Assembly (NCBI GenBank): GCA_002050035.1
Contig: MVCR01000005.1
Location: 1 to 44,874, forward strand
Direction: 5' to 3'
DNA length: 44,874 nucleotides
DNA from: Planctomycetales bacterium 4484_113
GTDB taxonomy: Bacteria; 4484-113
Below the pieces are notes generated by a model, which was not told where the DNA came from, ran no database searches, and worked only from the letters and a program-made list of their open reading frames with translations. A program made the translations under genes and the position numbers. Positions 24,185 through 35,528 of the stretch are shown here, one piece after another (position 1 is the first letter of the stretch; each line of letters starts with the position of its first letter).

Positions 24185-24547
24185 TCACTCCCCCATGAGC
24201 CGCTTCCTGATCCGCTTCACTTCCTCCTCCGGCCGGAGATGTACCTCAACTTCATCCACTTCGACTCCGTAGTCTCTCTCCAACCGCGCACGCAGCTCAC
24301 GAGCACTCGATTTGAGAGCCATCCGAGCCACACTGCTGGAGACCATCAGCACCAGAATCCGTCGACTCTGCCCGGCATCCACCTCTTCGCGGATGACGGA
24401 AGGGGTTGCATATGGCCGCAAGGACTCGTCCAGAGCAAGAAAGGCGAGGTGCAGTTCCTGCTCCTCAGCCGCGAGCTGCTTCACGCGCTTGGGCAGGGAA
24501 TCCCAATAGCGGCGCAAGATATCTCCGAGGCGGCTCTCCTCAGTCAT
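24185..24547 (-). CDS. DUF721 / DciA-like protein
   Basis: A 120-residue soluble protein with no signal peptide. The middle strand-helix unit (RRILVLMVSSSVARMALKSSARELRARLERDYG) and the closing VEVDEVEVHLRP resemble the KH-like fold of DUF721 proteins. That family includes DciA, a loader of the replicative helicase. Similarity is by pattern, not strong motif, so this is tentative. If right, it fits a genome with a DnaB (39 kb) and a PriA without helicase activity. It follows the metallophosphoesterase by 57 bases and is probably cotranscribed. No ribosome binding site is obvious; GTG one codon earlier is an alternative start. Confidence 0.5.
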   Translation of the reverse strand: MTEESRLGDILRRYWDSLPKRVKQLAAEEQELHLAFLALDESLRPYATPSVIREEVDAGQSRRILVLMVSSSVARMALKSSARELRARLERDYGVEVDEVEVHLRPEEEVKRIRKRLMGE

Positions 24548-24604
24548 CACTGACCAGTTTAAGCGAATCCAGTGCTTCTTGCCAGGTTTTCAGACGGTCA
24601 AGCC

Positions 24605-25258
24605 TTAAGCGTCATCCTTGCGGAAGCTCACCTCTATATCCTCACCGTAGAGGACGACCGCAGCGCTCATTGCCAGGAGAGCACCCGGATTCACGAACAC
24701 AGTGCCACGGTGCCGGTCAATTCCCCGTGCCTCGTGGATGTGCCCCGACAGCACCAGCCGCGGTTTCAATCGATCCACCAATTTCCGCAGGCTCTGGCTG
24801 CCCACGTGTTTCCCCTCTGAAACGGCATCCCGATAGCCATGAGCAGGCTGGTGCAGCACCAGTATCTCGGTATCCTCAGCCACCCGAGACAAGCTGTCGG
24901 CAAAGGTTTCGTCATCTTCCTCAAACGGAGTTGGGCTCGGACAGGGGATGGAACCGCCCTTGCCAGCGAATCTCAAGCCGCCAATCTCCAGCTGGCGATT
25001 GTGCAAGCTGACAATACCCTCCGCTTTCTCCAAATCAAGCAGGATGTCCCGCGGATCACAGTTGCCAGGAACGACCACCACTTTGCTTGCCAGCGATGCC
25101 AGATCTCGGATAGCCTGACGAGCGAAGCTCATCGGCGAGAAGGTAATGAAATCTCCCAGGAAAACCACGACATCCGGAGCCTCGGCATCCGCGAGCTCGC
25201 AGAACCAATTCATTCCCCTGGCGTTGTTATGAAGGTCAGCTCCAACCAGTAGTTTCAT
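24605..25258 (-). CDS. Calcineurin-like metallophosphoesterase
   Basis: A 217-residue cytoplasmic phosphoesterase with the full dinuclear-metal motif set: GADLHNN (D8, H10), VFLGDFI, VPGNCDP, VLHQPAHG and LSGHIHEARG. The closing VFVNPGAL is also typical of the YfcE/MJ0936-like group. Substrates of such enzymes range from cyclic nucleotides to phosphodiesters and cannot be told here. The start ATG is preceded by GAGGGAAG, and the gene is read divergently from a small membrane protein. Its likely promoter, TGA-TATAAT, lies about 90 bases upstream. Confidence 0.9.
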   Translation of the reverse strand: MKLLVGADLHNNARGMNWFCELADAEAPDVVVFLGDFITFSPMSFARQAIRDLASLASKVVVVPGNCDPRDILLDLEKAEGIVSLHNRQLEIGGLRFAGKGGSIPCPSPTPFEEDDETFADSLSRVAEDTEILVLHQPAHGYRDAVSEGKHVGSQSLRKLVDRLKPRLVLSGHIHEARGIDRHRGTVFVNPGALLAMSAAVVLYGEDIEVSFRKDDA

Positions 25259-25346
25259 CTTCCCTCAATAATTGCGCAGTTTGCCCGCAGGGATGGGAGT
25301 GTACGCTTCATCTCGGTCACCCGAAACCCCCGCTGAGGTCGCGAGC

Positions 25347-25352
25347 ATTATA
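25347..25352 (-). promoter_or_regulatory. Extended -10 box for the metallophosphoesterase gene
   Basis: TGA-TATAAT on the minus strand. It lies 24 bases from the opposing -10 box at 25376, so the two promoters face away from each other and share their upstream DNA. Confidence 0.5.
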
Positions 25353-25375
25353 TCACGGCAGCGGGACAGCTCTGG

Positions 25376-25381
25376 TATAAT
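25376..25381 (+). promoter_or_regulatory. Extended -10 box, leaderless, for the small membrane protein gene
   Basis: TGG-TATAAT ends 6 bases before the ATG at 25388. There is no room for a ribosome binding site in the transcript. Confidence 0.6.
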
Positions 25382-25387
25382 CGACCG

Positions 25388-25894
25388 ATGAATCCAGCGC
25401 TGGTCAGTTCCTTGCTGCAGGACATCCAAGCTGTGGTGCTCATCACGGCGGCCGCGGCAATTGCTATCGCCGTATGGTGGGCCTTTACCTTGTATCGCAG
25501 GTTTTCCGTTTCTGCGAACAGAACCGCGGAGAATCTAGCTGAGTTTACCGCAGCACTCCGCGATGAAGAATTGGCACATAAGCTCTCACTGCTCTTTGAC
25601 CAGCTCCGCAACGCTGCGGAGAACGTCGCCGGAGCGTCGAGAGAGCTTCAACAGTTCCTGGCAAATGAGGAGTTCGTCGCACTGCCGGCAGAGAGCCGGC
25701 ATGCCATCGCCCGATTCCACGAATCGATGAAGAGCTTCACCGCAGCCCTGAACCGGGTGGATGCTTATCTGAAACTGCCCGAGCAGACCAAGCAGAAGTT
25801 GGACCTCCTCAAGCAGGTGGTGTCGGCCGTCGGGGCAGGTATCGCCGCGGGCTGGGAAGACCTTCGAGGGAAGAAAGGTCCCAAGAGTAACTAA
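25388..25894 (+). CDS. Small membrane-anchored coiled-coil protein
   Basis: I do not recognise a named family. The 168-residue protein has one membrane helix near the N-terminus (AVVLITAAAAIAIAVWWAFTLY) and a long helical, heptad-like remainder (ENLAEFTAALRDEELAHKLSLLFDQLRNAAENVAGA). It ends in a hydrophobic patch (VVSAVGAGIAAGW) and a basic tail. This layout resembles DUF948-type proteins, which often sit beside YtxH genes as here. It starts leaderless from a TATAAT box. Role unknown; an envelope or stress function is only suggested by the YtxH neighbour. Confidence 0.7.
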   Translation: MNPALVSSLLQDIQAVVLITAAAAIAIAVWWAFTLYRRFSVSANRTAENLAEFTAALRDEELAHKLSLLFDQLRNAAENVAGASRELQQFLANEEFVALPAESRHAIARFHESMKSFTAALNRVDAYLKLPEQTKQKLDLLKQVVSAVGAGIAAGWEDLRGKKGPKSN

Positions 25895-25925
25895 GCACTG
25901 CGTCTCCCACTCCTCTCCTCTGTGC

Positions 25926-25931
25926 TATAAT
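25926..25931 (+). promoter_or_regulatory. Extended -10 box for the YtxH gene
   Basis: TGC-TATAAT, then an AGGAGG ribosome binding site and ATG at 25956: a leadered promoter in contrast to the leaderless one just upstream. Confidence 0.6.
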
Positions 25932-25955
25932 GTATTTGGATCTAGGAGGATTGAT

Positions 25956-26282
25956 ATGTGCACGGACGAACATGGAGACGCAACAGGACGAAACCTGGGC
26001 GTTCTCATAACTGGCTTCATTCTCGGAGCGCTTACTGGAACCGCGCTCGGGCTCTTCTTTGCGCCCAAGTCTGGTCGCGAGCTCAGACAGGAGGTTAAAG
26101 AGAAAGGTGGCGAGTATTACGGGCTGGCCAAGGAGAAGCTGGCCGAGGCGTACGAAGCAGGAAAGCAGAAAGGCGCTGAACTCAAGGAGAAGGTGACCGC
26201 CACCGCCGCGAAAGTGAAAGATAGCGTGGACACGGGCGTGAAGAAAGCCAAACAAGCACTGAAGAAGGAATCCGAGGAATAA
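25956..26282 (+). CDS. YtxH domain protein
   Basis: A 108-residue protein with a short N-terminal tail, one glycine-rich membrane helix (LGVLITGFILGALTGTALGLFFAPKSGRELRQ) and a long charged helix rich in Lys, Glu and Ala. The LFFAPKSGRELR boundary is the diagnostic YtxH (gas vesicle protein-like) motif. The C-terminal repeats (KEKLAEAYEAGKQKGAELKEKVTATAAKVKDSVD) resemble LEA-type 11-residue repeats. Family members are often stress-induced, but their role is unclear. A strong AGGAGG site lies about 9 bases upstream. Confidence 0.85.
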   Translation: MCTDEHGDATGRNLGVLITGFILGALTGTALGLFFAPKSGRELRQEVKEKGGEYYGLAKEKLAEAYEAGKQKGAELKEKVTATAAKVKDSVDTGVKKAKQALKKESEE

Positions 26283-26353
26283 GCCCGGTTCGCAAACTCA
26301 ACGGCTTCGCTCCGCAGGGATCATCTTCGATGCGTGCCTTGAAAAGGTAAAGC

Positions 26354-27265
26354 GTGAAGGAGCTAATCCTACTCACTCGTCATCCCGACCTCCCTACAGT
26401 TTCCTCGTTTCTCCGGGCGGCTGATGACTTGGGCATTCCAGCACGCGTGCTACTTCCTGACGAGCTGCGCATTCTCCGTGAGAGACCCACTCCGTCATCA
26501 GGATCACTTCATGTGTATACTGCCGAGGGGGACTCACTGGAACCGCCGGGACTGGTGCTTCCCAGAGTCGGCTCAACTTCCGATGAGCGCACGATTAGCA
26601 CCGTGCTGGCACTCGAGCAGGCTGGATTCACTATGGTGAATCGCGCTCATTCACTTGAGCGTGTTCGCAGCAAGCCAAATGCGCTGATGGAGCTTGCCGG
26701 AGCCGGCTTTCCAACCCTGCCCTTCGCCTATCTGCGATTCCCCCGGCAGCTGGGAGTGGAAGTGCGGCGGCTGGGAGGTCTACCCCTGATGGTGAAGTTC
26801 ATCCGGGGAACGCAAGGGTTGGGCGTAATGAAGGTGCACGACCTTGGAACCGCAAGCGCCCTTGTCAATTCCTTCAACGCGCTCGGCTACGACGTCTATC
26901 TCGAGAAGTGCATCAGTCGCCGGGAGAAGCATGACTTGCGGCTGGTCGTTGTGCGAGGGAGGGTGCTGGCGGCAATGCGACGGATGCCGGCCCGCGACGA
27001 TTACCGTGCCAATGTCCATCGCGGAGCTCGGACGGCGGCTCACATCCCGACTCCTGAAGAGACCGAATTGGCCGAGAAAGTCAGCCGGTTCTTCAAGCTG
27101 GGACTGGCGGGTGTGGACTTGCTGCGTAGCCGCAATGGTATCGCCCTGCTGGAGATCAACTCCAGCCCAGGGCTGGAAGGCATCTCCGAAGCAACTGGCA
27201 GGAACCTGGGAAAGGAAGTCCTCCTGGAGTTTTACCCTCGATTGAAGCGCAAGCACAACAGGTAA
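26354..27265 (+). CDS. RimK-family ATP-grasp ligase
   Basis: A 303-residue ATP-grasp enzyme that probably joins an amino acid, often glutamate, to a carboxyl group of a protein or small molecule. The N-terminal domain reads KELILLTRHPDLPTVSSFLRAA. The ATP-grasp core contains FPTLPFAYL, PLMVKFIRGTQGLGVMKV, EKCISRREKHDLRLVVVRGRVLAAMRRMP, the RimK loop YRANVHRGART and the metal-binding LLEINSSPGLEGIS. Substrate cannot be named: RimK modifies ribosomal protein S6, while LysX/MptN relatives act elsewhere. The start is GTG with AAGG about 6 bases upstream. It converges on the MBL hydrolase with 7 bases between the stops. Confidence 0.88.
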   Translation: MKELILLTRHPDLPTVSSFLRAADDLGIPARVLLPDELRILRERPTPSSGSLHVYTAEGDSLEPPGLVLPRVGSTSDERTISTVLALEQAGFTMVNRAHSLERVRSKPNALMELAGAGFPTLPFAYLRFPRQLGVEVRRLGGLPLMVKFIRGTQGLGVMKVHDLGTASALVNSFNALGYDVYLEKCISRREKHDLRLVVVRGRVLAAMRRMPARDDYRANVHRGARTAAHIPTPEETELAEKVSRFFKLGLAGVDLLRSRNGIALLEINSSPGLEGISEATGRNLGKEVLLEFYPRLKRKHNR

Positions 27266-27272
27266 GACCGAC

Positions 27273-27920
27273 CTAAGGCTCGAAAACCGCATCCTCTCCC
27301 ACGTATGGATTGTCCTTCTTCTCCTCGCCGATCGTGGTCGGCGGGCCGTGACCGGGAAAAACCACCGTCGAATCAGGAAGATTAAACAGCCTCTCGCGGA
27401 TGGAAGTGAGCAGCAGTTTCCCATCACCGCCGGGCAGGTCCCAGCGACCGATACCGCCCCGGAAGATGACGTCGCCGGAGAAAAGCCCTGCAGTGGTGAG
27501 AAAGGAAACATGCCCCGGCGTGTGCCCAGGAGTACTGATAACTTGTATCTTCTCCGCACCCAGCAAGAACTCGTCGCCATCACCACACCAGACATCTACC
27601 GGCGGTGAGAGCTCTGGCGTACCAAAGCCCCAGGAGACAGCAGCCTGTGCTGCGTGCCGGAAAACCGCCTCATCCCCGCGAGGGCATATCAACGGAACGC
27701 GCCATTCCCGCTTGAAGAGAGCGTTGTTCCAGATGTGGTCGAAGTGTCCGTGCGTATTGAAAATATACTTCGGGACTAAGCGTTCGCTCTCGGCGAAATC
27801 AGCAAATCCTTCCGACCCGATCGCCGGGTCAATGAGTGCGGCCTCGCGGGTGCTTTCATCCCATAGCAGATAGACGTTGTTTCCCAGGGGACCGCAGACC
27901 TCAGTGTGCACCTGTATCAT
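27273..27920 (-). CDS. MBL-fold hydrolase (glyoxalase II-like)
   Basis: A 215-residue metallo-beta-lactamase fold hydrolase. The metal ligands are in THGHFDHIW (H57, H59, D61, H62), STPGHTPGHVSF, FSGDVIF and VFPGHGP. The N-terminal strand PLGNNVYLLWDESTREAALIDPA is typical of the YcbL/GloB-like group that cleaves thioesters such as S-lactoylglutathione or related small molecules. The ORF track runs about 98 codons further upstream into nifJ, but the conserved protein starts at this ATG, 10 bases after a TATTAT box. Near-leaderless. Substrate unknown. Confidence 0.88.
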   Translation of the reverse strand: MIQVHTEVCGPLGNNVYLLWDESTREAALIDPAIGSEGFADFAESERLVPKYIFNTHGHFDHIWNNALFKREWRVPLICPRGDEAVFRHAAQAAVSWGFGTPELSPPVDVWCGDGDEFLLGAEKIQVISTPGHTPGHVSFLTTAGLFSGDVIFRGGIGRWDLPGGDGKLLLTSIRERLFNLPDSTVVFPGHGPPTTIGEEKKDNPYVGEDAVFEP

Positions 27921-27930
27921 CAGCTTGGGG

Positions 27931-27936
27931 ATAATA
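27931..27936 (-). promoter_or_regulatory. -10 box for the MBL-fold hydrolase gene
   Basis: TATTAT on the minus strand, 10 bases before the ATG, giving a leader of only a few bases. No clear -35 element. Confidence 0.4.
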
Positions 27937-27980
27937 CCGCAATCGCACCGCTTCGCGGAATACCTGAGGCTGAACGCAGT

Positions 27981-28021
27981 AACCCGCGCCAGGGCATGCC
28001 GGGCAAACACAACCGCGGGTT
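27981..28021. repeat. Inverted repeat after the nifJ stop
   Basis: AACCCGCG and its exact reverse complement CGCGGGTT are 25 bases apart, with the palindrome GGCATGCC in the loop. It begins about 12 bases past nifJ. It could be part of a terminator structure, but no T-tract follows. Confidence 0.35.
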
Positions 28022-28032
28022 CTACCGCGAGC

Positions 28033-31662
<3,630 letters not shown>

Positions 31663-31680
31663 ATCAATCCTCCATGCCGG

Positions 31681-31686
31681 ATAGTA
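31681..31686 (-). promoter_or_regulatory. Proximal extended -10 box for nifJ
   Basis: TGA-TACTAT on the minus strand, 18 bases before the start codon, with the GGAGG site between. It directly abuts the stop codon of the putative 29-codon ORF. Confidence 0.45.
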
Positions 31687-31776
31687 TCAGTTGAGAGGAG
31701 GCTTCACGGCTTCCTTCTCGGCAAGAGTGACTCGCTGCTCGTGGGCAACGCGGCGGGCGATGGCCTCGCCTTCCAC
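31687..31776 (-). CDS. Possible 29-residue leader ORF upstream of nifJ
   Basis: A short frame reading VEGEAIARRVAHEQRVTLA... and ending VKPPLN. It is too short for the ORF track. Its codon use (GAG, GCC, CGC, GTC, AAG) matches the window's real genes much better than random intergenic DNA. An in-frame stop lies six codons upstream of the GTG. GGGAAG precedes at about 14 bases, a weak site. A predicted promoter lies about 32 bases upstream of the start. It could be a true leader peptide, the remnant of a longer gene, or chance. No function can be offered. Confidence 0.3.
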   Translation of the reverse strand: MEGEAIARRVAHEQRVTLAEKEAVKPPLN

Positions 31777-31814
31777 GAGGCTTACTCACTTCCCGCTTCA
31801 TACCCCACCTACAC

Positions 31815-31844
31815 CTGTAATCGTGATGAATATCACTAAGTCAA
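31815..31844 (-). promoter_or_regulatory. Candidate distal nifJ promoter with a CRP/FNR/Rex-like operator
   Basis: Minus strand TTGACT, 18-base spacer, TTACAG. The spacer holds the perfect palindrome GTGAT-GAAT-ATCAC (31823-31836). Its half-sites fit the CRP/FNR superfamily and also the core of Rex sites. A site in the spacer usually implies repression. The regulator is inferred, not seen. Confidence 0.4.
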
Positions 31845-32012
31845 CCGCAGAGAATCACTCGAATCCACTCAATAATACCACATTGCCCAGCACTTTCTTG
31901 CCTACCTGCGCGAATCTCCGCAGCCCGTGTGGAAACGGCGTTCGCGGCTCCCGAAAGAGAATGGAGTAACTGACCAGATGGCAATTCCGCCAACGCGAAC
32001 TGCAATGAGGAG
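31845..32012. other. Gene-free part of the region between nifJ and the PKD lipoprotein
   Basis: I see no gene, tRNA or clear terminator here. The plus-strand ORFs of the track across 31606-31969 have atypical composition (Ser, Arg, Thr, Pro rich) and are not credible. Confidence 0.4.
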
Positions 32013-35000
32013 CTACTCAGTTGCAGAGGGTTCGGTAGTGCCCTCTTCCACCGGAGCCAGCAGTTGGTCGAAGGGCTTCAAACTGGCACCCACGGCGAAC
32101 TGCGGCGTGCTTTCCGCCAGGAAATGCGGAGCTAGCTCTTGAGCGGTTGCCTTCGTGAGGTCATGGCTGAGGTCAACGAGAAACAGACCCTCCGACCCCT
32201 CGAAGGAACCATAGCCCACCAACAGCTTCCCGTCTGGGCTCAGTCGCCAGCCAGACGGGGTGAAGCCGTTGAGCCTGGAGATGTTGAGCGGAAATGAAGG
32301 TGCCCCTCCCGTTGAGGAAAGGTCCTGCGCAACTACGATTTCACCGCCTTCGAGATTGTAGGCGACCACGCTTCCAGACAGGCTAACCCTAAGATTGAAC
32401 TTCCGGCTTGAGTCAGCGGTGAGCTGCGCCCGCTCTCCAGTGGAAACTGCGACGCTGTAGACCTGATTGTCCGAGCCCAGCAGCACCGCCGAGGAAGCAT
32501 CTCCCAGAAGCTTCCCTTCCACCACGCCCTTCATCATCTGCATCGGCTTACCGACGCTACCAGTGAAAGGATCAAGTCGGAAGAGGCGCGCGAGCCCCTC
32601 TCGATCGAGCGTGAGGATCGCCTTGCCGTCCGGGGTGATGTCGAGTACTCTCTCGCCATCGCCGCCGACAGGAACTATGCCGGACTCTTTCTGATAGAGG
32701 TAGCCGCGTGTGCCGAGGTCGGTCTCAAGGTTGAAGGCAAAGACTTCAGGGCTTGTCGCAAGCTGGAGACTGGCCACCCGACCGTGACTTGGAGCGAAGC
32801 TGAAAACCTCGGTGCCGTTTCCCAGCTGGTAAAGGTGGAAACCACCCGCAGAGGAAACGGCGAGCATCCGGCCGCCGGGAGACAGCTCCACTTCCTGCGG
32901 GTTGGCTACGAAGGGCGGAAACGCCGTGCGAGCGCTGCCGTCGAATTCGGTTAGCTTGATCTGAAGCATGTTTGCCTTCTCATCCCGCTGGACAAACGCA
33001 ATCGGATACCGGTACGCGGGGGGAGCACGGAAAACCCTCACTTTCACCGGGTCAGTGTCGAAGGAGGTTCCCTTGCCGTCCGAGACGGTAAGCTGCAATT
33101 GATACTCTCCCGGCTGGTCGAGGATAAAGCGGGGTCTCTCGCCTTCGCCGAAGAGGTCACTCACCTTCCAGCGGTAGAAAAGAGGGAAAACGCCGCCGTT
33201 CACAATTGCACGAGGCTTGAGGGTGAAGGGGGCTATCCCGAGAAGAGTGGCTGGCAGGTCGATGGAAGCCATCAGCTCGCCTCCCCCCACAGGAACGGTC
33301 CGCTCCCGCTCGTATGTCCGGAAGCCATCGCTTACCGTCATACGCACACGATAAACCCCCGGTCTCGCATATCGTTTCTTCGGGCTCCCCACTCTGGATT
33401 GGGTGCCATCGCCAAAATCCCAGCTCACACTCGCACCACGCGGAACCTCTCGTGGTTTGAAGACAACCTCAAGCCCATCACGAGCGAACTCCGGTATGAA
33501 GCTAGGCCGTCCCAGCGCAGGCTGGACGCCCGCTAGAGCTTCCTCTTCATCAGCCCCCACGCTCACGGGCACGAACGCCTTGTCGCTTCGACCTTGGACA
33601 TCAGTCAGTAGCACGGTGAGGATGTAGTAACCAGCATTCTCGAAGCGAACACTGAAATCGGTCTGCTCAGCAGTGATCGGTTCCCCTACGCCGGTGTCAA
33701 TCTCCAGGCGATACGGAGGCTGACCGTTTCTCACTTCCACCGAAAAGCTCGCATCACCAGGGCGGGCGAGCGAAACGCTCATCGGCTTGAGGCGCAGGCG
33801 AATCCGTCCCTCCGCCATCCGGCTGGCGGGGAGAATCTCTGCCGCGACCTGGCGATGCACTTCGACGCCCTCGGCGTCTCGAAGCGTCAGCTTGAGCGTC
33901 CGCTTCCCAGGGCTGTCGAAGCGGAGCAGCACCGCCTGCTCATCTGAGGTCTGCCCTTCTGGAAGCTCCCAAGCAAAGCTGTAAGGCGGTGCCCCGCCGG
34001 TAACGGATGCGCCCACGACCACCTTGCCATCCACCCTTTGCTGGGCCGGAAACACCATCGCATGCACGGCGAGTGGCATCACAGGATCAGCTGCACCCTT
34101 CGGTAGCTCTACCGCGGCGAAAGCAATGTCGCTGCCCACCGGCTGCTGGTCGTCTTCAACACGGAGGACGGTGAGCACAGAACCGTACGTATCGTAGTGC
34201 TGAGTGACTTGAGGCTGCGAGGAGACTTCGTCAATCACGCCGTCAGCATCCAGGTCCCAGAAGTAGCCGGCGATCTTGCCATCCTCGTCGGTAGATTCTT
34301 CAGCGGAGTACTCCACGGTGTATCCAGGCTCTGGCGGCGGTTTCTCTGGGGTGGGTTCCTGCTCGACCAGGAATCCCCTCTTCCCTGGTTCCGCCGCCGG
34401 AGGCTCCACCAGGCGCTCGGGAGGGACTTCAGGTTCCACGCCCGTCTCCTCTGTTTTCCCGGAGGCCTGACCTTCCGTACCAGTCGCTTCTCCGGCTCCC
34501 GCTGAGACTTCCCCTTCACCACGAGTGGGGGACTGCTTCTCTGACGATTGAGCGCTGCCCGCATCCTCGGGGGGAGAATGAACGGGCTCGGGCTGCGCTT
34601 CCGCTCCGGGAGCTTCCGCTGGCGTCTCCGTTGCAGGTGCTTCCGTCTTCGGAGCGCCTGCCAATGCCTCTTGACGCGCTTCCCCTGCCAGTGGCTCCGC
34701 AGCAGCGGGAGGTACTTGTTGAGCCGCACCTTCTTCAGCCGCCTTCTCCTTCGCCGCCGCTTCTTCCGCCGTGACCAAGTCGTATGTCAACCTGGCCACT
34801 GGCGGCTCGTTGATGAACGGTGCTTCGTGAGGGATTACCTGCAAAGCGTAGGTCGCGAACTTCGTAATCCGTGTGCTGGCGACGTTGTTATATGTATCTA
34901 GGCTGACCGCCGCCAGCGGCATCCACTGACCGCTTATCTCCTGGACAATCGTGATGTCGTCCTCGCTTTCGTCGGCCGCGAGGTCATCATCGAAGTAGTG

Positions 35001-35390
35001 GATGGCGAGAAGTGCTGGCTTGGCGAGCACCAGGTCGTTCGGTGTAAGCAAATAGGCACTCTCGCGGACAAAGCCCTCGGGGGCATCTGTCGCCATCTGC
35101 ACCTGGACATAGGCATCGGCGGAAATGGCTCTCGAAGGAATGGTGAGCTTCAAGTTGCGGAAGATGAGCTGACCTCCAAAGGCGCCAATGAGCTTTCGCT
35201 CCCTCAGCGAGGAGGCTTGCTCTTCCATCTGCTGGCTTGCCGTCTTCTCCGGTTCGGTCCGCTCGATGGGCGTGCCCACGGGCCCGGTGCCCTGGCAGCC
35301 GGAAGCAGCCAGGATAGCCAGGAACAACCCACTGAATAACCACAACTTCAAGTACAAACTACGCATCTTAGCTTTTGGGAGCGATTCCAT
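32013..35390 (-). CDS. Giant lipoprotein: ZU5-like, PKD and beta-propeller domains
   Basis: A 1125-residue exported lipoprotein (lipobox AASGC, C about 32). After the anchor comes a ZU5-like domain (about 65-190, GAFGGQLIFRNLKLTIPSRA to FATYALQVIP). A roughly 150-residue disordered linker rich in Ala, Glu and Pro follows. Then there are several PKD/Ig-like domains: YFWDLDADGVIDE is the classic PKD calcium-type loop, VSWDFGDGTQSR another. The last 330 residues are a WD40/TolB-like propeller (LSPGGRMLAVSS, ITPDGKAILTLD, LSPDGKLLVGYG). No catalytic motif is visible, so binding or surface scaffolding is inferred. The start is uncertain between this ATG and one eight codons on (MRSLYLKLWLF), which gives a better signal peptide. 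Confidence 0.82.
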   Translation of the reverse strand: MESLPKAKMRSLYLKLWLFSGLFLAILAASGCQGTGPVGTPIERTEPEKTASQQMEEQASSLRERKLIGAFGGQLIFRNLKLTIPSRAISADAYVQVQMATDAPEGFVRESAYLLTPNDLVLAKPALLAIHYFDDDLAADESEDDITIVQEISGQWMPLAAVSLDTYNNVASTRITKFATYALQVIPHEAPFINEPPVARLTYDLVTAEEAAAKEKAAEEGAAQQVPPAAAEPLAGEARQEALAGAPKTEAPATETPAEAPGAEAQPEPVHSPPEDAGSAQSSEKQSPTRGEGEVSAGAGEATGTEGQASGKTEETGVEPEVPPERLVEPPAAEPGKRGFLVEQEPTPEKPPPEPGYTVEYSAEESTDEDGKIAGYFWDLDADGVIDEVSSQPQVTQHYDTYGSVLTVLRVEDDQQPVGSDIAFAAVELPKGAADPVMPLAVHAMVFPAQQRVDGKVVVGASVTGGAPPYSFAWELPEGQTSDEQAVLLRFDSPGKRTLKLTLRDAEGVEVHRQVAAEILPASRMAEGRIRLRLKPMSVSLARPGDASFSVEVRNGQPPYRLEIDTGVGEPITAEQTDFSVRFENAGYYILTVLLTDVQGRSDKAFVPVSVGADEEEALAGVQPALGRPSFIPEFARDGLEVVFKPREVPRGASVSWDFGDGTQSRVGSPKKRYARPGVYRVRMTVSDGFRTYERERTVPVGGGELMASIDLPATLLGIAPFTLKPRAIVNGGVFPLFYRWKVSDLFGEGERPRFILDQPGEYQLQLTVSDGKGTSFDTDPVKVRVFRAPPAYRYPIAFVQRDEKANMLQIKLTEFDGSARTAFPPFVANPQEVELSPGGRMLAVSSAGGFHLYQLGNGTEVFSFAPSHGRVASLQLATSPEVFAFNLETDLGTRGYLYQKESGIVPVGGDGERVLDITPDGKAILTLDREGLARLFRLDPFTGSVGKPMQMMKGVVEGKLLGDASSAVLLGSDNQVYSVAVSTGERAQLTADSSRKFNLRVSLSGSVVAYNLEGGEIVVAQDLSSTGGAPSFPLNISRLNGFTPSGWRLSPDGKLLVGYGSFEGSEGLFLVDLSHDLTKATAQELAPHFLAESTPQFAVGASLKPFDQLLAPVEEGTTEPSATE

Positions 35391-35443
35391 CCATTACTAG
35401 GAATCCCCCGGGCGCAAACTTGTTCAAGTCCCAGTCGTTTGCG

Positions 35444-35449
35444 ATTATA
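35444..35449 (-). promoter_or_regulatory. Extended -10 box for the giant lipoprotein gene
   Basis: TGC-TATAAT on the minus strand. Its leader would contain an inverted repeat, CGCAAAC...GTTTGCG, visible at 35413-35443. It lies opposite the plus-strand promoter of the PII-like gene. Confidence 0.5.
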
Positions 35450-35513
35450 GCATCAGAGCGCGTGGTTTTCGCGGGAATCCACCGCGCCTATAGCGTCAAT
35501 TCCCCAATTCGGG

Positions 35514-35519
35514 TAGAAT
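35514..35519 (+). promoter_or_regulatory. -10 box for the PII-like gene, near-leaderless
   Basis: TAGAAT ends 9 bases before the ATG at 35529. No Shine-Dalgarno sequence is present. Confidence 0.5.
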
Positions 35520-35528
35520 ACAGCGTCG

